Part shown: piece after piece, positions 24,581 through 33,129 of the stretch
Layout: every line of letters starts with the position of its first letter
How positions within the stretch are numbered: the first letter of the stretch is position 1
The notes under the pieces: generated by a model
What the model was told of the DNA's origin: nothing
The model's input: the letters and a program-made list of their open reading frames with translations, nothing else
The model's database searches: none
NCBI GenBank assembly: GCA_019240405.1
Contig: JAFAYL010000060.1
Span: forward strand, 1-40,988
DNA from: Acidobacteriaceae bacterium
GTDB lineage: Bacteria; Acidobacteriota; Terriglobia; Bryobacterales; Bryobacteraceae
Reading direction: 5' to 3'
DNA: 40,988 nt
Made by a program: the position numbers and the translations under genes

Positions 24581-26358
24581 CGGAACTCCATACCTCGTAG
24601 GATGCCGTCGGTGCCCGCGTCCGGGTTAGGCGCGGCAGCGTATTCAACATTCACGTCTTTTAAGGGCTGAGGACCGCACGTGAATTCGGCGGGCGCATTG
24701 GTCATGAGCACGTGAGATGGATCGGGAACCGCGAGCGTGAGTGGTCCACCGGCGGTGTCGAGCGTGACTCCGGCGACGCGGTCACCCCGGCACTGAATTT
24801 CGCGCAGTTTTGCTGAGGCGCGGCGGATCTTATCTCCGGGCTCGATGAATGCGTTCCAATGTTGGGTATTGTGTGGAACGCGTGTGGTCATGAGTTGCGG
24901 GCGGCCGCTTGCATCGCGCGTGAATTGAACGGCGAGATCGGTTTGCGCGACGTAGGCAAGCTGGGCGGCATTGGCTCGCTCAGCGGCGTTTGCGGCGTGC
25001 TGCATCGCCTGGCGGGCGGCAGAGATTGCCTCCTCGCGCTTATCGAGCTGAGTTAGCGCGTAAGCAAGAGCGCTCCAGTACGCGTAAGAGCGAGCCGGGT
25101 TAATGTGTCGCATTGCGCGAAGCTGAGTCACAGCAGAATCGTAGCGGCCTGCATTGCTTTCGAGCAGCGCGAGATTGAAACGCGCATCGTCGAAATCCGG
25201 TTTCAATGCGATGGCTCGTTCGAGCGCGGTCCGGAGCTCGTTCGGTGGGACGCCAGCATCTTGGGCGATTGCCACATATCGATAGCAAAGCCCGGCATCG
25301 GTTATGCCGAGATCGATAGCGCGCTTCCACTCTTTGCGCGCAGTTTCACGATGGCCTTTGCGCAGGGCGATCGTGCCGAGAGCGGCGGAGATATCTGGAT
25401 CCGCGGGCGCCTCGCCGGCGAGATTGCGATAGAGCGACTCGGCGCGATCCAATTGCCCGCCCGCGAGGAGCAGGTCGGCCATGAGTGAGCGCGAGGCAAA
25501 CGGGGAGAGAATCGATACTTGAACCGCGAGATTGCGTGCGGGGATGCCGGGCAGCACGAGAGGCGGGAAGCTGATGCGCACACTTGCATGCATGTCACCT
25601 TCAATCGCGTCCAGAGGTTTGCGAAATACGGCGGGTAACGCTTCGGGACTTGGCGTTCCTGAGGCAAGCGCTTCAATGAGAGATTGAAAACGCGGTCCGT
25701 ATTCTGGCGAGAGGATGAGCATTTGAGTCAGGGCCCAACTTTCGGCGTAGAACAATGCCGATTGGTCGCGATCATCACGCAGAGGAGAGTCAGACGGCAG
25801 AGTCAAGAGTTGACGCAAGGGCATCCACGGGACGCGCCGCAGCAATTGAGAGCGCGAAGGTAAATCTCCGCCGAGAGTACAGTCGTTTTCCTGGATCCGG
25901 ACGGTGGAGAAGAAGTCAGCGAGGCCCTCGTCGAGCCAGGGCGGAAGCCGCAGGCCGGCGACATACCGGATGAGATGCTCGTACTCGTGAGCGGCGATGG
26001 GAAATTCGCTTGAATCGATTCCGGACATCACGATGTAGTCACGTCCTTCCGTTCCGATGTAGTAAGCCTTTGACGTGGGACGGAGTTGGTACGGGCGGGA
26101 ATCAGCGAGCGAACGGAATGCGATTACTCGTACAGGCGGACGGGCGCTTATGTTTAGACCCGCCTGCTGCTCGGCGAAGGCGCGTAGTTGTTCAAACCAC
26201 GTGAGGGCGGCGCGAGCGCTCGCCTCGCCTGATTGCGAATACAATTCGAAGTGATCCGTGCGGACGAGAGTCCAACCGGGACTATCGCTGCTGCTACTTG
26301 CAGGGGCCGCGGAAGCGAGACAGCAGAATAAGGCTAATAGCGCAGGACAAATTTTCAC
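24577..26358 (-). CDS. Exported TPR protein with HExxH metalloprotease-like domain
   Basis: A 593-residue protein with a signal peptide (1-20). Residues 30-260 resemble the peptidase MA / DUF1570-like group: HEYEH at 124-128 fits HExxH zinc ligands with catalytic Glu125, and WLDEGLADFF supplies the third ligand at Glu144. From about residue 285 several TPRs follow (blocks LYRNLAGEAPADPDISAALG, ALERAIALKPDFDDARFNLALL and AISAARQAMQ). The C-terminal 120 residues look beta-rich and are unassigned. The ATG overlaps the phosphatase stop (ATGA), so the two are translationally coupled. Protease activity is plausible from the intact motif but untested. Confidence 0.8.
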   Translation of the reverse strand: MKICPALLALFCCLASAAPASSSSDSPGWTLVRTDHFELYSQSGEASARAALTWFEQLRAFAEQQAGLNISARPPVRVIAFRSLADSRPYQLRPTSKAYYIGTEGRDYIVMSGIDSSEFPIAAHEYEHLIRYVAGLRLPPWLDEGLADFFSTVRIQENDCTLGGDLPSRSQLLRRVPWMPLRQLLTLPSDSPLRDDRDQSALFYAESWALTQMLILSPEYGPRFQSLIEALASGTPSPEALPAVFRKPLDAIEGDMHASVRISFPPLVLPGIPARNLAVQVSILSPFASRSLMADLLLAGGQLDRAESLYRNLAGEAPADPDISAALGTIALRKGHRETARKEWKRAIDLGITDAGLCYRYVAIAQDAGVPPNELRTALERAIALKPDFDDARFNLALLESNAGRYDSAVTQLRAMRHINPARSYAYWSALAYALTQLDKREEAISAARQAMQHAANAAERANAAQLAYVAQTDLAVQFTRDASGRPQLMTTRVPHNTQHWNAFIEPGDKIRRASAKLREIQCRGDRVAGVTLDTAGGPLTLAVPDPSHVLMTNAPAEFTCGPQPLKDVNVEYAAAPNPDAGTDGILRGMEFR

Positions 26359-27356
26359 GCTATGGCCATGCGGCCGAGCACCACGATGGTCGTGTCGTCC
26401 GATTTCAGTGATCCATTGCAGAAGAGCCGAAGGTCGTCCCGGCAGGCGGCGATAAGTTGTGAAGGATTAGCACAGCGGCTCCTTGCAATCAATTTGCAAA
26501 GCCGGTCCGACCCGTATTGAGCTCCTGAAGAATCCGACGCTTCAGAAATTCCATCGGTGTACATCAGCAGGCTGTGACCGGGCCGAAGGTTTAGTTCGCC
26601 TGCCAAGAACTGCTCATTGCAGAACATTCCGACAGGCAAGCCCGAGGCCTCAACAGGCGTTACAGCGCCGTCGTGAACGTGTAGCGGAGGAGGATGTCCA
26701 GCGTTGACAATTACAACTCTGCCGTTTGGCTCGGCGCGTCCGCAAATCAGGGTCGCGTATTGATTCGGCAATGTGCTTTCGCAAAACACGCGAGTCGCGT
26801 GCGAGAGTATCTGCTCGAGCGGCAAGCCGACCGAGATCAAAGTGCGGAACATGGCATGGAGGTGCGCCATCAACATGGAGGCCGCTACGCCCTTACCCGA
26901 GACATCGCCGACCATGAAATAGAATCCGTTCTCGCCTGCGTCGACGATGTCGAAGTAATCGCCGCTGACGATGCCGACCGGCTCGTAGTGATGTGCGACG
27001 TGCCAACCGCAGCACATGAGATCCTGCTGGGGCAGTAAAGCTCGCTGCACCTGAGCAGCGAGCTGGAGGTCGTGTTCGAGCGCGTCTCTTTGTTCCTTGT
27101 TCAAATGATTCAGGCAGAAGCGAGTGAGCGGATCGGCGATCAGGCGGTCGGTTTCAACGGGGGTATGGCAGTATTCACAAATTCCAAAAGACCCGCAGTC
27201 CATGCGAGCGAGAGCGTTATCGACCTCGCTTAGCAATGCATGAAGTTGGGGCGCGTGGGCCGATTCGGCGACGGCATGCTGGAGCTTATGGCGGCGATCC
27301 AGCAACTGATCGCGCATGAAGGTGTCTAACATGTCTGCTGTTTGAGTTTCGGGCAT
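26355..27356 (-). CDS. Zinc-finger/SpoIIE-type (RsbU-like) PP2C phosphatase fusion
   Basis: A 333-residue fusion. Residues 14-84 resemble DksA/TraR: a helical hairpin, then a zinc finger C60-x2-C63-x17-C81-x2-H84, with His as fourth ligand where DksA has Cys. Residues 95-330 are a PP2C SpoIIE domain: QRALLPQ, SGDYFD (Asp133), GDVSGKG (Asp151), NAGHPPP, YTDGISEA (Asp268) and DDTT (320-323) supply the metal-binding aspartates. RsbU-type phosphatases usually dephosphorylate an anti-anti-sigma STAS protein in partner switching; no STAS or kinase gene is adjacent. The TPR metalloprotease-like gene overlaps its stop. Confidence 0.85.
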   Translation of the reverse strand: MPETQTADMLDTFMRDQLLDRRHKLQHAVAESAHAPQLHALLSEVDNALARMDCGSFGICEYCHTPVETDRLIADPLTRFCLNHLNKEQRDALEHDLQLAAQVQRALLPQQDLMCCGWHVAHHYEPVGIVSGDYFDIVDAGENGFYFMVGDVSGKGVAASMLMAHLHAMFRTLISVGLPLEQILSHATRVFCESTLPNQYATLICGRAEPNGRVVIVNAGHPPPLHVHDGAVTPVEASGLPVGMFCNEQFLAGELNLRPGHSLLMYTDGISEASDSSGAQYGSDRLCKLIARSRCANPSQLIAACRDDLRLFCNGSLKSDDTTIVVLGRMAIA

Positions 27357-27444
27357 TCTGAACCTCCAGGGGTCGGCAAAGCCACCAGATTAGATGCACA
27401 GATCTGAAAAAAGTTCGCAGAATGAGGATTGGGGCTCCCCTGAA

Positions 27445-27465
27445 CTCAGGCTGCCGAAGCCTGAG
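27445..27465 (-). terminator. Hairpin over the regulator stop codon
   Basis: CTCAGGCT and AGCCTGAG form an 8-bp stem with a 5-nt loop spanning the last codons and stop of the MntR-like gene. On the minus strand a T-run (27407-27414 region, six T) follows some 30 nt later, further than in a classical terminator. It may slow or end transcription before the phosphatase gene. Confidence 0.4.
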
Positions 27466-28156
27466 GCGTCCGCGCGACGACAAAGATTTGAGCGGCAAGG
27501 TGTTGACCTAACCGGATCGTGCTGTTCTGACCGCCAATCCGTACCAGAAGCGAGGCATTGCGTACGCCCGCTTCGACAACGACCGAAGTGCCTGGACGCA
27601 AACCCAATCGTTCGATAGCCCTAAGATCCGAGGCGTCACGATCGGAGACACTGCTGATCAAAGCCGGCACGCCACAGGCCCAATTCAACAAGTTCACCTC
27701 ATCCCTCGCAGAGAAAGCGCCGTTTCTCTCGGGAATGACATGACCGTGCGGATCGAGCAGCGGATCGCCCAATTTCGCGGCGATCTTATCTTCGAGCTTT
27801 TCCGAGATGAAATGCTCAAGGCGCTCTGCTTCCTCGTGAACTTCGTCCCAGCCGTAGTCCAGGAAGTCATGCAGAAAGCGTTCGAGAAGGCGATGATGCC
27901 GCAGCACTTCGAGTGCCCGTTTCCGTCCAGCAGTGGTTAAGCGCGCGCCGTGATGCTTCTGGTATTTGACCAGCGCTGGCTTGTCTGTCGAGAGCTTCTG
28001 CAGCATGCCGGTGACGGAGGCAGCCCGGATACCGAGATGTATAGCCAGCGCATTACTGGCGACGCGCTGATCTTCAGGTCCACTCAGCTCAAGAATTGCC
28101 TTGAGATAGTCATCGGCGGATTCTGTATGGCCTTTAATGCGAGATTTAGACGGCAC
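27446..28156 (-). CDS. mntR: DtxR/MntR family metal-dependent repressor with FeoA domain
   Basis: A 236-residue regulator. Residues 1-75 are the winged helix, 80-145 the metal-binding dimerisation domain, and 155-230 an SH3-like FeoA domain. Candidate ligands are Asp16 (SADDYLKAIL), His88 (HHRLLERFL), His107 (EVHEEA), Glu111, Glu114 and His115 (ERLEH). Position 16 is Asp where DtxR has Met10, and 111 is Glu where DtxR has Cys102; both match manganese-type MntR. The GTG start at 28156 touches a TTTAG-N6-CTAAA box, so autoregulation is likely. TTGCCC (28189-28194) and TAGACT (28167-28172) form a promoter with a 16-bp spacer. It is divergent from the TonB-dependent receptor. The symbol is by similarity; an iron sensor is not excluded. 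Confidence 0.88.
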   Translation of the reverse strand: MPSKSRIKGHTESADDYLKAILELSGPEDQRVASNALAIHLGIRAASVTGMLQKLSTDKPALVKYQKHHGARLTTAGRKRALEVLRHHRLLERFLHDFLDYGWDEVHEEAERLEHFISEKLEDKIAAKLGDPLLDPHGHVIPERNGAFSARDEVNLLNWACGVPALISSVSDRDASDLRAIERLGLRPGTSVVVEAGVRNASLLVRIGGQNSTIRLGQHLAAQIFVVARTPQASAA

Positions 28157-28160
28157 TAAA
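28145..28160. promoter_or_regulatory. DtxR/MntR-type box over the regulator start codon
   Basis: TTTAG-ACGGCA-CTAAA on the plus strand: perfect 5-bp arms around a 6-bp spacer, covering the regulator's GTG start (28154-28156). It shares arms and spacing with the box at 28222-28237. Confidence 0.55.
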
Positions 28161-28166
28161 TATGCA

Positions 28167-28194
28167 GTCTATCGTAACTGGGCATTCCGGGCAA
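28167..28194 (-). promoter_or_regulatory. Promoter of the MntR-like regulator
   Basis: On the minus strand, TTGCCC (28194-28189) and TAGACT (28172-28167) are separated by 16 bp. The -10 ends 10 nt before the GTG start, so the message would be leaderless or nearly so. Confidence 0.4.
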
Positions 28195-28208
28195 GCGGCA
28201 AGAACGCG

Positions 28209-28217
28209 TGATATGCT
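28209..28217 (+). promoter_or_regulatory. Extended -10 promoter of the TonB-dependent receptor
   Basis: TG-A-TATGCT is an extended -10. Its end is 11 nt before ATG 28229, and the predicted start of transcription falls within the box at 28222-28237. Confidence 0.45.
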
Positions 28218-28221
28218 CTGT

Positions 28222-28237
28222 TTTAGGCATGCCTAAA
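28222..28237. promoter_or_regulatory. DtxR/MntR-type box over the receptor start codon
   Basis: TTTAGGCATGCCTAAA is a perfect 16-bp palindrome whose centre contains the ATG start codon of the TonB-dependent receptor. TTAGG/CCTAA half-sites are those of the DtxR family. The arms are the same as in the box at the regulator's own start. Confidence 0.65.
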
Positions 28238-31200
28238 TTACTAATTTCACTGTTCGTTTTGTTTGGCGCATGGCTCACCGGATCTTCGATGTGTGAAGGC
28301 CAGGGCGAAACGACAAGCGCGCTTGCCGGCCAGGTGAGCGATGAGACGGGCGGTGCGGTTGCGCAGGCACAGGTTACGATTTCGAATGCTCGAACCGGTC
28401 TAAAACGGACCGCACAAACGGATGGCGCCGGCCGTTTCGAGTTTCCGCAGTTAGCCCCCGGCGTGTATTCCGTTCAGGTTGCGGCGCCGGGGTTTCAGAC
28501 TCAGCAAAACAGTGCAGTCGCGGCGCCGCTTGGACGTACTCAAACAATGAATTTCGTTTTGCAGATCCCAACCATGACCCAGGCTGTGACGGTAAGCGAA
28601 CAAACGAATCTCATCAGTCCCGAGAACCCAAATACCACGACAACGTTTACAGCACCGTCGCTCGCGAACCTTCCGAACCCTGGCGGAGATATGACGTATC
28701 CTCTCCAATTTGCTGCGGGAGCTCTTATCAATACGGCAGGTAGCGGAAACGATTTCGTTGGCAGCACAAACGGCTATGGCAATGTCGAATTCAACGGCCT
28801 GCCAGCGCTATCGAACGGCTATATCGTTGATGGCCTCGAGACGAACGACCCTTTGACGAACCTCAACAGTGGTCTTTCGACGAACCTAGTGCTCGGATTG
28901 AATTCCATTGCGGAAGTTACCGTGAATACCGTCTCTTATGCTGTCGATCAAGGCCGTTATGGAGCGTCGCAGGTCAACTATGTCACCAAGTCCGGCACGA
29001 ACGAATTTCACGGCAATCTATATGAGATCTGGAACGGATCACGGTTCAATGCGGCGGATTTCTTCACGAACGCGACCCCCGGTAATCATAAGCCGCGCTC
29101 GACTGTAAACCATTTCGGCGGGAGTTTAGGTGGCCCGATTCTTCGCAATAAGCTTTTTTTCTTCTTTGATTCGGAGTGGGTTCGGATCGCGCTGCCGATC
29201 GTAACAGCAACAACAGTGCCGACACCGGCTCTCAGAACGTACATCCTTGGACAGCTTCGTACCGGTGGCCGGGATGCGCTAACCGGGGCGACATATCCTG
29301 CCCAGCCTCAGCTCGTGCCGTTCTATCAAAAGCTGTTTTCGCTCTACGGCAACACGAGCGGCACACCGCTTGCCGTCCTGGGCTGTCCCTTTAGCAGCAA
29401 TGGGGCCGATGCAATAGGAAATCCACCAAGCGGAAATGGATGCGCGAACCGTCAAAGTGTTTCGCATTCAAGCGATGATCACGAGCAAGTGCAGACTGCC
29501 CGCGTCGATTACAACATCAACGACAAGAACATGACTTGGTATCGTTTTCAATACGACGGCGGTTTACAGGCGGTATACACCGATCCAATCAATCCCCTGT
29601 TCAACGCCATTTCACCTCAGCCGCTCTACTCGTTCGCCTCGGGCTACACGCACGTTTATTCGCAGAATCTGGTCAACTACTTCAATCCCGCTTTTTCGTG
29701 GTATGAGAGCTTATTCGGTCCGGCGAATTTGGCGCGGACACTCTCAGCGTTTCCGATTGTGCTCGAGCCAAGCGGTTCGAGCGCGCCGTTCACCTCGCTC
29801 GGAGGCATGGACAATTCATGGATTCAGGGACGCGGCGCAAGCCGCTTTTTCATCAATGACAACCTGGCGTGGAATGTGGATGCGCACGAATTTCGCTTTG
29901 GCACAAATACGCGGATCTTTTGGCTGAACGACTATGATTTCGGCCAAGGTACGGTGCCCACGGTCACGTACACAGATCTGCCGGAGTTCATTTACGGGAT
30001 CGCATCCACCGCAACCGAAACTTTTCCATTCGCAGATTCACAGCCATTCCACTTTTTAAACGCAGATTTTTACGCGCAGGACACCTGGAAGGTGACTTCA
30101 AGCGTCACGTGGACGCTCGGGCTCAGAGCGACTCACAACTCGAATCCGCTGAACCCGCACGATCTGGTGGCGCGCTTGCCGGGCTCGTTTGCGGCCATTT
30201 CACACGATGTCAACCAACCTTTAGATGAGCTGATACGGACCGGCGCTCGAAATTTATTCGAATCCACGCCGCTTGCGATCTTACAGCCGAGAACGGCCAT
30301 TGGATGGCAGATCAGGCCAAAGACGGTGCTGCGAACAGGCTTCGGCCTGTTTAGCGATCTGCTACCCGGAAGCATCGCGGATCTGCTGGGAGCGAACCCG
30401 CCTTATGTGAATACCTTTCAGGGAGGTTTATCGGGGACGGTGGGAGGAATCGCGATCGCGCCCGGTGTTCCCGCGAGTGCGGTTGACGCGACGGTGCAGG
30501 CCGATCAAAGCTTTCTGACCGGTTTTCAGAAGAGCGAGATCTCGTGCGCCTCAACACTTGCAAACGCGCACACTTGCATTCCACCGGTTTCCATCACAGC
30601 GGCCCCTGAGGGGAAGCTGCATGCCCCGTACGTCATGCAGTGGAGCTTTGCGTTGGAACATCAACTGGGCAATTCGGTTAATTTGCGAGCTCAGTACGTG
30701 GGAACCCGCGCTGTGAATCAGCCTTATACGATGCAGGTCAATGGCTATCAAACCGTGTGCGCCGGTTGTTTCTCGCGATTCCCTTATCGGGAGCCGACGG
30801 ACGCGCGATTTGCGGCGGTAACACAACTCAATACGGGCGCAAACAGCCATTACAACGGACTCCAAATTACGGCGGAGAAACGGCTGCAAGGCGGGCTGCA
30901 GGCGCAGATTAATTACACCTTGAGCCACTGCATTGACACCGTGTCGAACGGCGGTTTCCTGCAGTTTTCAGCAGGCGGTATTCTTTCGCCTCTGCCCTAT
31001 GATCTGGGTCGCGATCGCGGCCCGTGTGATTACGACATCCGGCATAACCTTACGGGGAATTACACCTATCAGCTTCCGCTGAAGGTGCGCAACCGCTTGC
31101 TCGGATATGGTTTGAACGGCTGGCAGATATCGGGTTCCGTGTTCTGGCACAGCGGAATTCCATTCTCCGTTCTGAGCGCGCCTTACACAGCAAATGGGAA

Positions 31201-31702
31201 TGGCATTGTCAATGGAAGCGGTCCGCAGTTCGCGAGTGTAGTCCCCGGTGTGCCGTTGTATGAGCACAATCCCATTCCCGGTATTACGCAAACAGGGACA
31301 ATTCAGTGGCTGAACCCGAATGCCTTTGTTTCTGCCGTAGACCCGAGCACAGGTGCTTGCGCGGACGGGAATACCCTGCGGAACTGTCAATTCGGAGATC
31401 TCGGCCGCAATGCGCTGCGAGGACCAGATTTCATATGGAGCGATTTCTATCTAACAAAGTGGTTCCTGTTGACCGACCGAATCAAGCTTCGCATTGAAGG
31501 GCAATTTTTCAATGTTTTCAATCACGCGAATTTCGCCTTACCGTCAATTGTGATCGCCGGGGTTCCCGGCAATCCGGCGACACAGACCGGATTCGGAGCG
31601 CTCACTTACACAACATCGCCTCCCACGGGTCTTCTCGGGGTCGGGTTGGGCGGTGACAGTTCCCCGCGCATGATCGCTTTTCAGGCGCGCTTAGAATTCT
31701 AA
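28229..31702 (+). CDS. Oar-like TonB-dependent receptor with carboxypeptidase-regulatory domain
   Basis: A 1157-residue outer-membrane protein. A signal peptide covers about residues 1-22. Residues 28-115 form a carboxypeptidase-regulatory-like (Ig) domain: LAGQVSDETGGAVAQAQVTI and GRFEFPQLAPGVYSVQV. The plug follows, with FNGLPALSNGYIVDG and YVTKSGTNEFHGNLYE, then the long barrel ending FQARLEF with a C-terminal aromatic residue. The class is abundant in Acidobacteriota and usually linked to glycan or peptide uptake. ATG 28229 is chosen over GTG 28208 because it starts the signal peptide cleanly. The start lies inside a perfect DtxR/MntR box and the divergent neighbour is an MntR-like repressor, so metal-regulated expression and a role in metal uptake are inferred. 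Confidence 0.92.
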   Translation: MPKLLISLFVLFGAWLTGSSMCEGQGETTSALAGQVSDETGGAVAQAQVTISNARTGLKRTAQTDGAGRFEFPQLAPGVYSVQVAAPGFQTQQNSAVAAPLGRTQTMNFVLQIPTMTQAVTVSEQTNLISPENPNTTTTFTAPSLANLPNPGGDMTYPLQFAAGALINTAGSGNDFVGSTNGYGNVEFNGLPALSNGYIVDGLETNDPLTNLNSGLSTNLVLGLNSIAEVTVNTVSYAVDQGRYGASQVNYVTKSGTNEFHGNLYEIWNGSRFNAADFFTNATPGNHKPRSTVNHFGGSLGGPILRNKLFFFFDSEWVRIALPIVTATTVPTPALRTYILGQLRTGGRDALTGATYPAQPQLVPFYQKLFSLYGNTSGTPLAVLGCPFSSNGADAIGNPPSGNGCANRQSVSHSSDDHEQVQTARVDYNINDKNMTWYRFQYDGGLQAVYTDPINPLFNAISPQPLYSFASGYTHVYSQNLVNYFNPAFSWYESLFGPANLARTLSAFPIVLEPSGSSAPFTSLGGMDNSWIQGRGASRFFINDNLAWNVDAHEFRFGTNTRIFWLNDYDFGQGTVPTVTYTDLPEFIYGIASTATETFPFADSQPFHFLNADFYAQDTWKVTSSVTWTLGLRATHNSNPLNPHDLVARLPGSFAAISHDVNQPLDELIRTGARNLFESTPLAILQPRTAIGWQIRPKTVLRTGFGLFSDLLPGSIADLLGANPPYVNTFQGGLSGTVGGIAIAPGVPASAVDATVQADQSFLTGFQKSEISCASTLANAHTCIPPVSITAAPEGKLHAPYVMQWSFALEHQLGNSVNLRAQYVGTRAVNQPYTMQVNGYQTVCAGCFSRFPYREPTDARFAAVTQLNTGANSHYNGLQITAEKRLQGGLQAQINYTLSHCIDTVSNGGFLQFSAGGILSPLPYDLGRDRGPCDYDIRHNLTGNYTYQLPLKVRNRLLGYGLNGWQISGSVFWHSGIPFSVLSAPYTANGNGIVNGSGPQFASVVPGVPLYEHNPIPGITQTGTIQWLNPNAFVSAVDPSTGACADGNTLRNCQFGDLGRNALRGPDFIWSDFYLTKWFLLTDRIKLRIEGQFFNVFNHANFALPSIVIAGVPGNPATQTGFGALTYTTSPPTGLLGVGLGGDSSPRMIAFQARLEF

Positions 31703-31739
31703 AGCGCACGGCGCAGCCCGGCTCAGGGTGCGAACACGA

Positions 31740-32987
31740 TCAAATCTTCAAGAACAACTTTCGCCGGTACATCCAAAGCAATATCAGCCAGTATGTAATC
31801 AGCACTGCCGAGCCAAGGAGCAGTGGATACAGTGACGGACCGAGAATCAGAAACGGCTGATCGCCGAGATGTATTCGAAAACTGGAAGTGATGAAGTCCT
31901 CGAAGAGATGCGCGATTAGATACGCGGCGATCGAGTTCATTCCTACGACGACCAACGGGAAAGCCCACTTACGGCGCTGTTTGACATCAATGATCCAGCT
32001 AAATGCGGCAAGAAAGAGAAAACAGATGCCGCCGCTGAAAAGCGTCCAGCTTGGTGTCCAGATCCGCTTTACGACAGGGCAGATTCCAGTGAAATGCAGC
32101 AGGAGGCCCGCTGCGACTCCGATTCCTCCCCCGGCAACGAAACGCTTCATGGGAATGCGAGGGGCGTATGCGCGCAGCCAGCGCCCGGCAACCAATCCGA
32201 GGATCATTGTCCCGAGGGTAGGAATAAAACTCAGGGTGAGATAGCCACCCTCATTTGCGACAAAGGGCTTCGAGCGCGGGAAGAGATTCAGAAACCACTG
32301 GTCAAAGACGTTGCCCAAGTTCGAATTTTTGTTCCAGTGCGCCGCAAAACCAGAAAAGTTGTGGGGCCAGTGCGGCGGGACCTGAACGGCAGCGTAGTCA
32401 AATCCAGGGCCAGGCAAGGGATACAGAGCCCAGGCCAGCCAGTAGCCGAACAATATTGCGCCAAACACGCCCCATTGCCACCGCGCTGATCGGAAACCCA
32501 GCAGGAACAAAAATGGGTAGCCCAAACCGATCTGCGTCAGAGTATCTTCAAACGTAAAATACGTCCGATCCTGACCGATCGAGCGGAGAAAGATACCCAA
32601 AGCGATCAGGATCAACGATCGCCATAGCGCATGCGCGAACATCTTTCCGAACGTCCCGCCTTTGCGCAGCCTGCTTGCGATGGAGTACGGCAGCGCGACT
32701 CCGACAAGGAATGAAAACGAAGGCTGGATCATGTCATGGAGAGAACAGCCGGCCCATTCGACATGAGTCTGGTTGTAACCCAGGAAGGCCCAGAACCAAT
32801 TTCCCGGATGAGCTTGCGCGACGGCTGCAAGGCGCAAAACCTCGGCCATCATCAGCACCATTACGAGCCCGCGATAAGCATCCACGGCAACGTTGCGCGC
32901 TGCGGAGAGTGGCTGGAGCGGAGTTTCTACCGGCGCGATAATTGGGACATCGCTCGAGGCGGACGCGGTTGTCAGCGTATGTTGCAT
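31740..32987 (-). CDS. DUF5009 / HGSNAT-like membrane acyltransferase
   Basis: A 415-residue polytopic membrane protein of the DUF5009 group, related to heparan-alpha-glucosaminide N-acetyltransferase. After about 30 hydrophilic residues comes the hallmark [16 protein letters not shown], then [25 protein letters not shown], where the His-Asp pair is the likely catalytic site region. About ten hydrophobic segments follow. Family members transfer acetyl groups from cytoplasmic acetyl-CoA across the membrane to sugars; the acceptor here is unknown. AGGAG lies 7 nt before ATG 32987. A palindrome, CTACTAGTAG, overlaps that ribosome site. It is convergent with the TonB receptor (37-bp gap). Confidence 0.88.
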   Translation of the reverse strand: MQHTLTTASASSDVPIIAPVETPLQPLSAARNVAVDAYRGLVMVLMMAEVLRLAAVAQAHPGNWFWAFLGYNQTHVEWAGCSLHDMIQPSFSFLVGVALPYSIASRLRKGGTFGKMFAHALWRSLILIALGIFLRSIGQDRTYFTFEDTLTQIGLGYPFLFLLGFRSARWQWGVFGAILFGYWLAWALYPLPGPGFDYAAVQVPPHWPHNFSGFAAHWNKNSNLGNVFDQWFLNLFPRSKPFVANEGGYLTLSFIPTLGTMILGLVAGRWLRAYAPRIPMKRFVAGGGIGVAAGLLLHFTGICPVVKRIWTPSWTLFSGGICFLFLAAFSWIIDVKQRRKWAFPLVVVGMNSIAAYLIAHLFEDFITSSFRIHLGDQPFLILGPSLYPLLLGSAVLITYWLILLWMYRRKLFLKI

Positions 32988-32996
32988 TGACTGCTC

Positions 32997-33006
32997 CTAC
33001 TAGTAG
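32997..33006. promoter_or_regulatory. Palindrome CTACTAGTAG before the DUF5009 gene
   Basis: A perfect 10-bp palindrome overlapping the Shine-Dalgarno of the DUF5009 gene. A second dyad, CACTC-N6-GAGTG, lies at 33011-33026. Either may be an operator for the divergent DUF5009 and GMC genes. Confidence 0.3.
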
Positions 33007-33129
33007 AACTCACTCGAATTAGAGTGCGCGGCCTCGGTTCTGCTTTGCGAAAAACTCGGGTTCAATACAGCCTTAGCGCTGCTCCGCGCGATTCGACATA
33101 GATAGGATGGAATCATTTGGGAGAGCACG

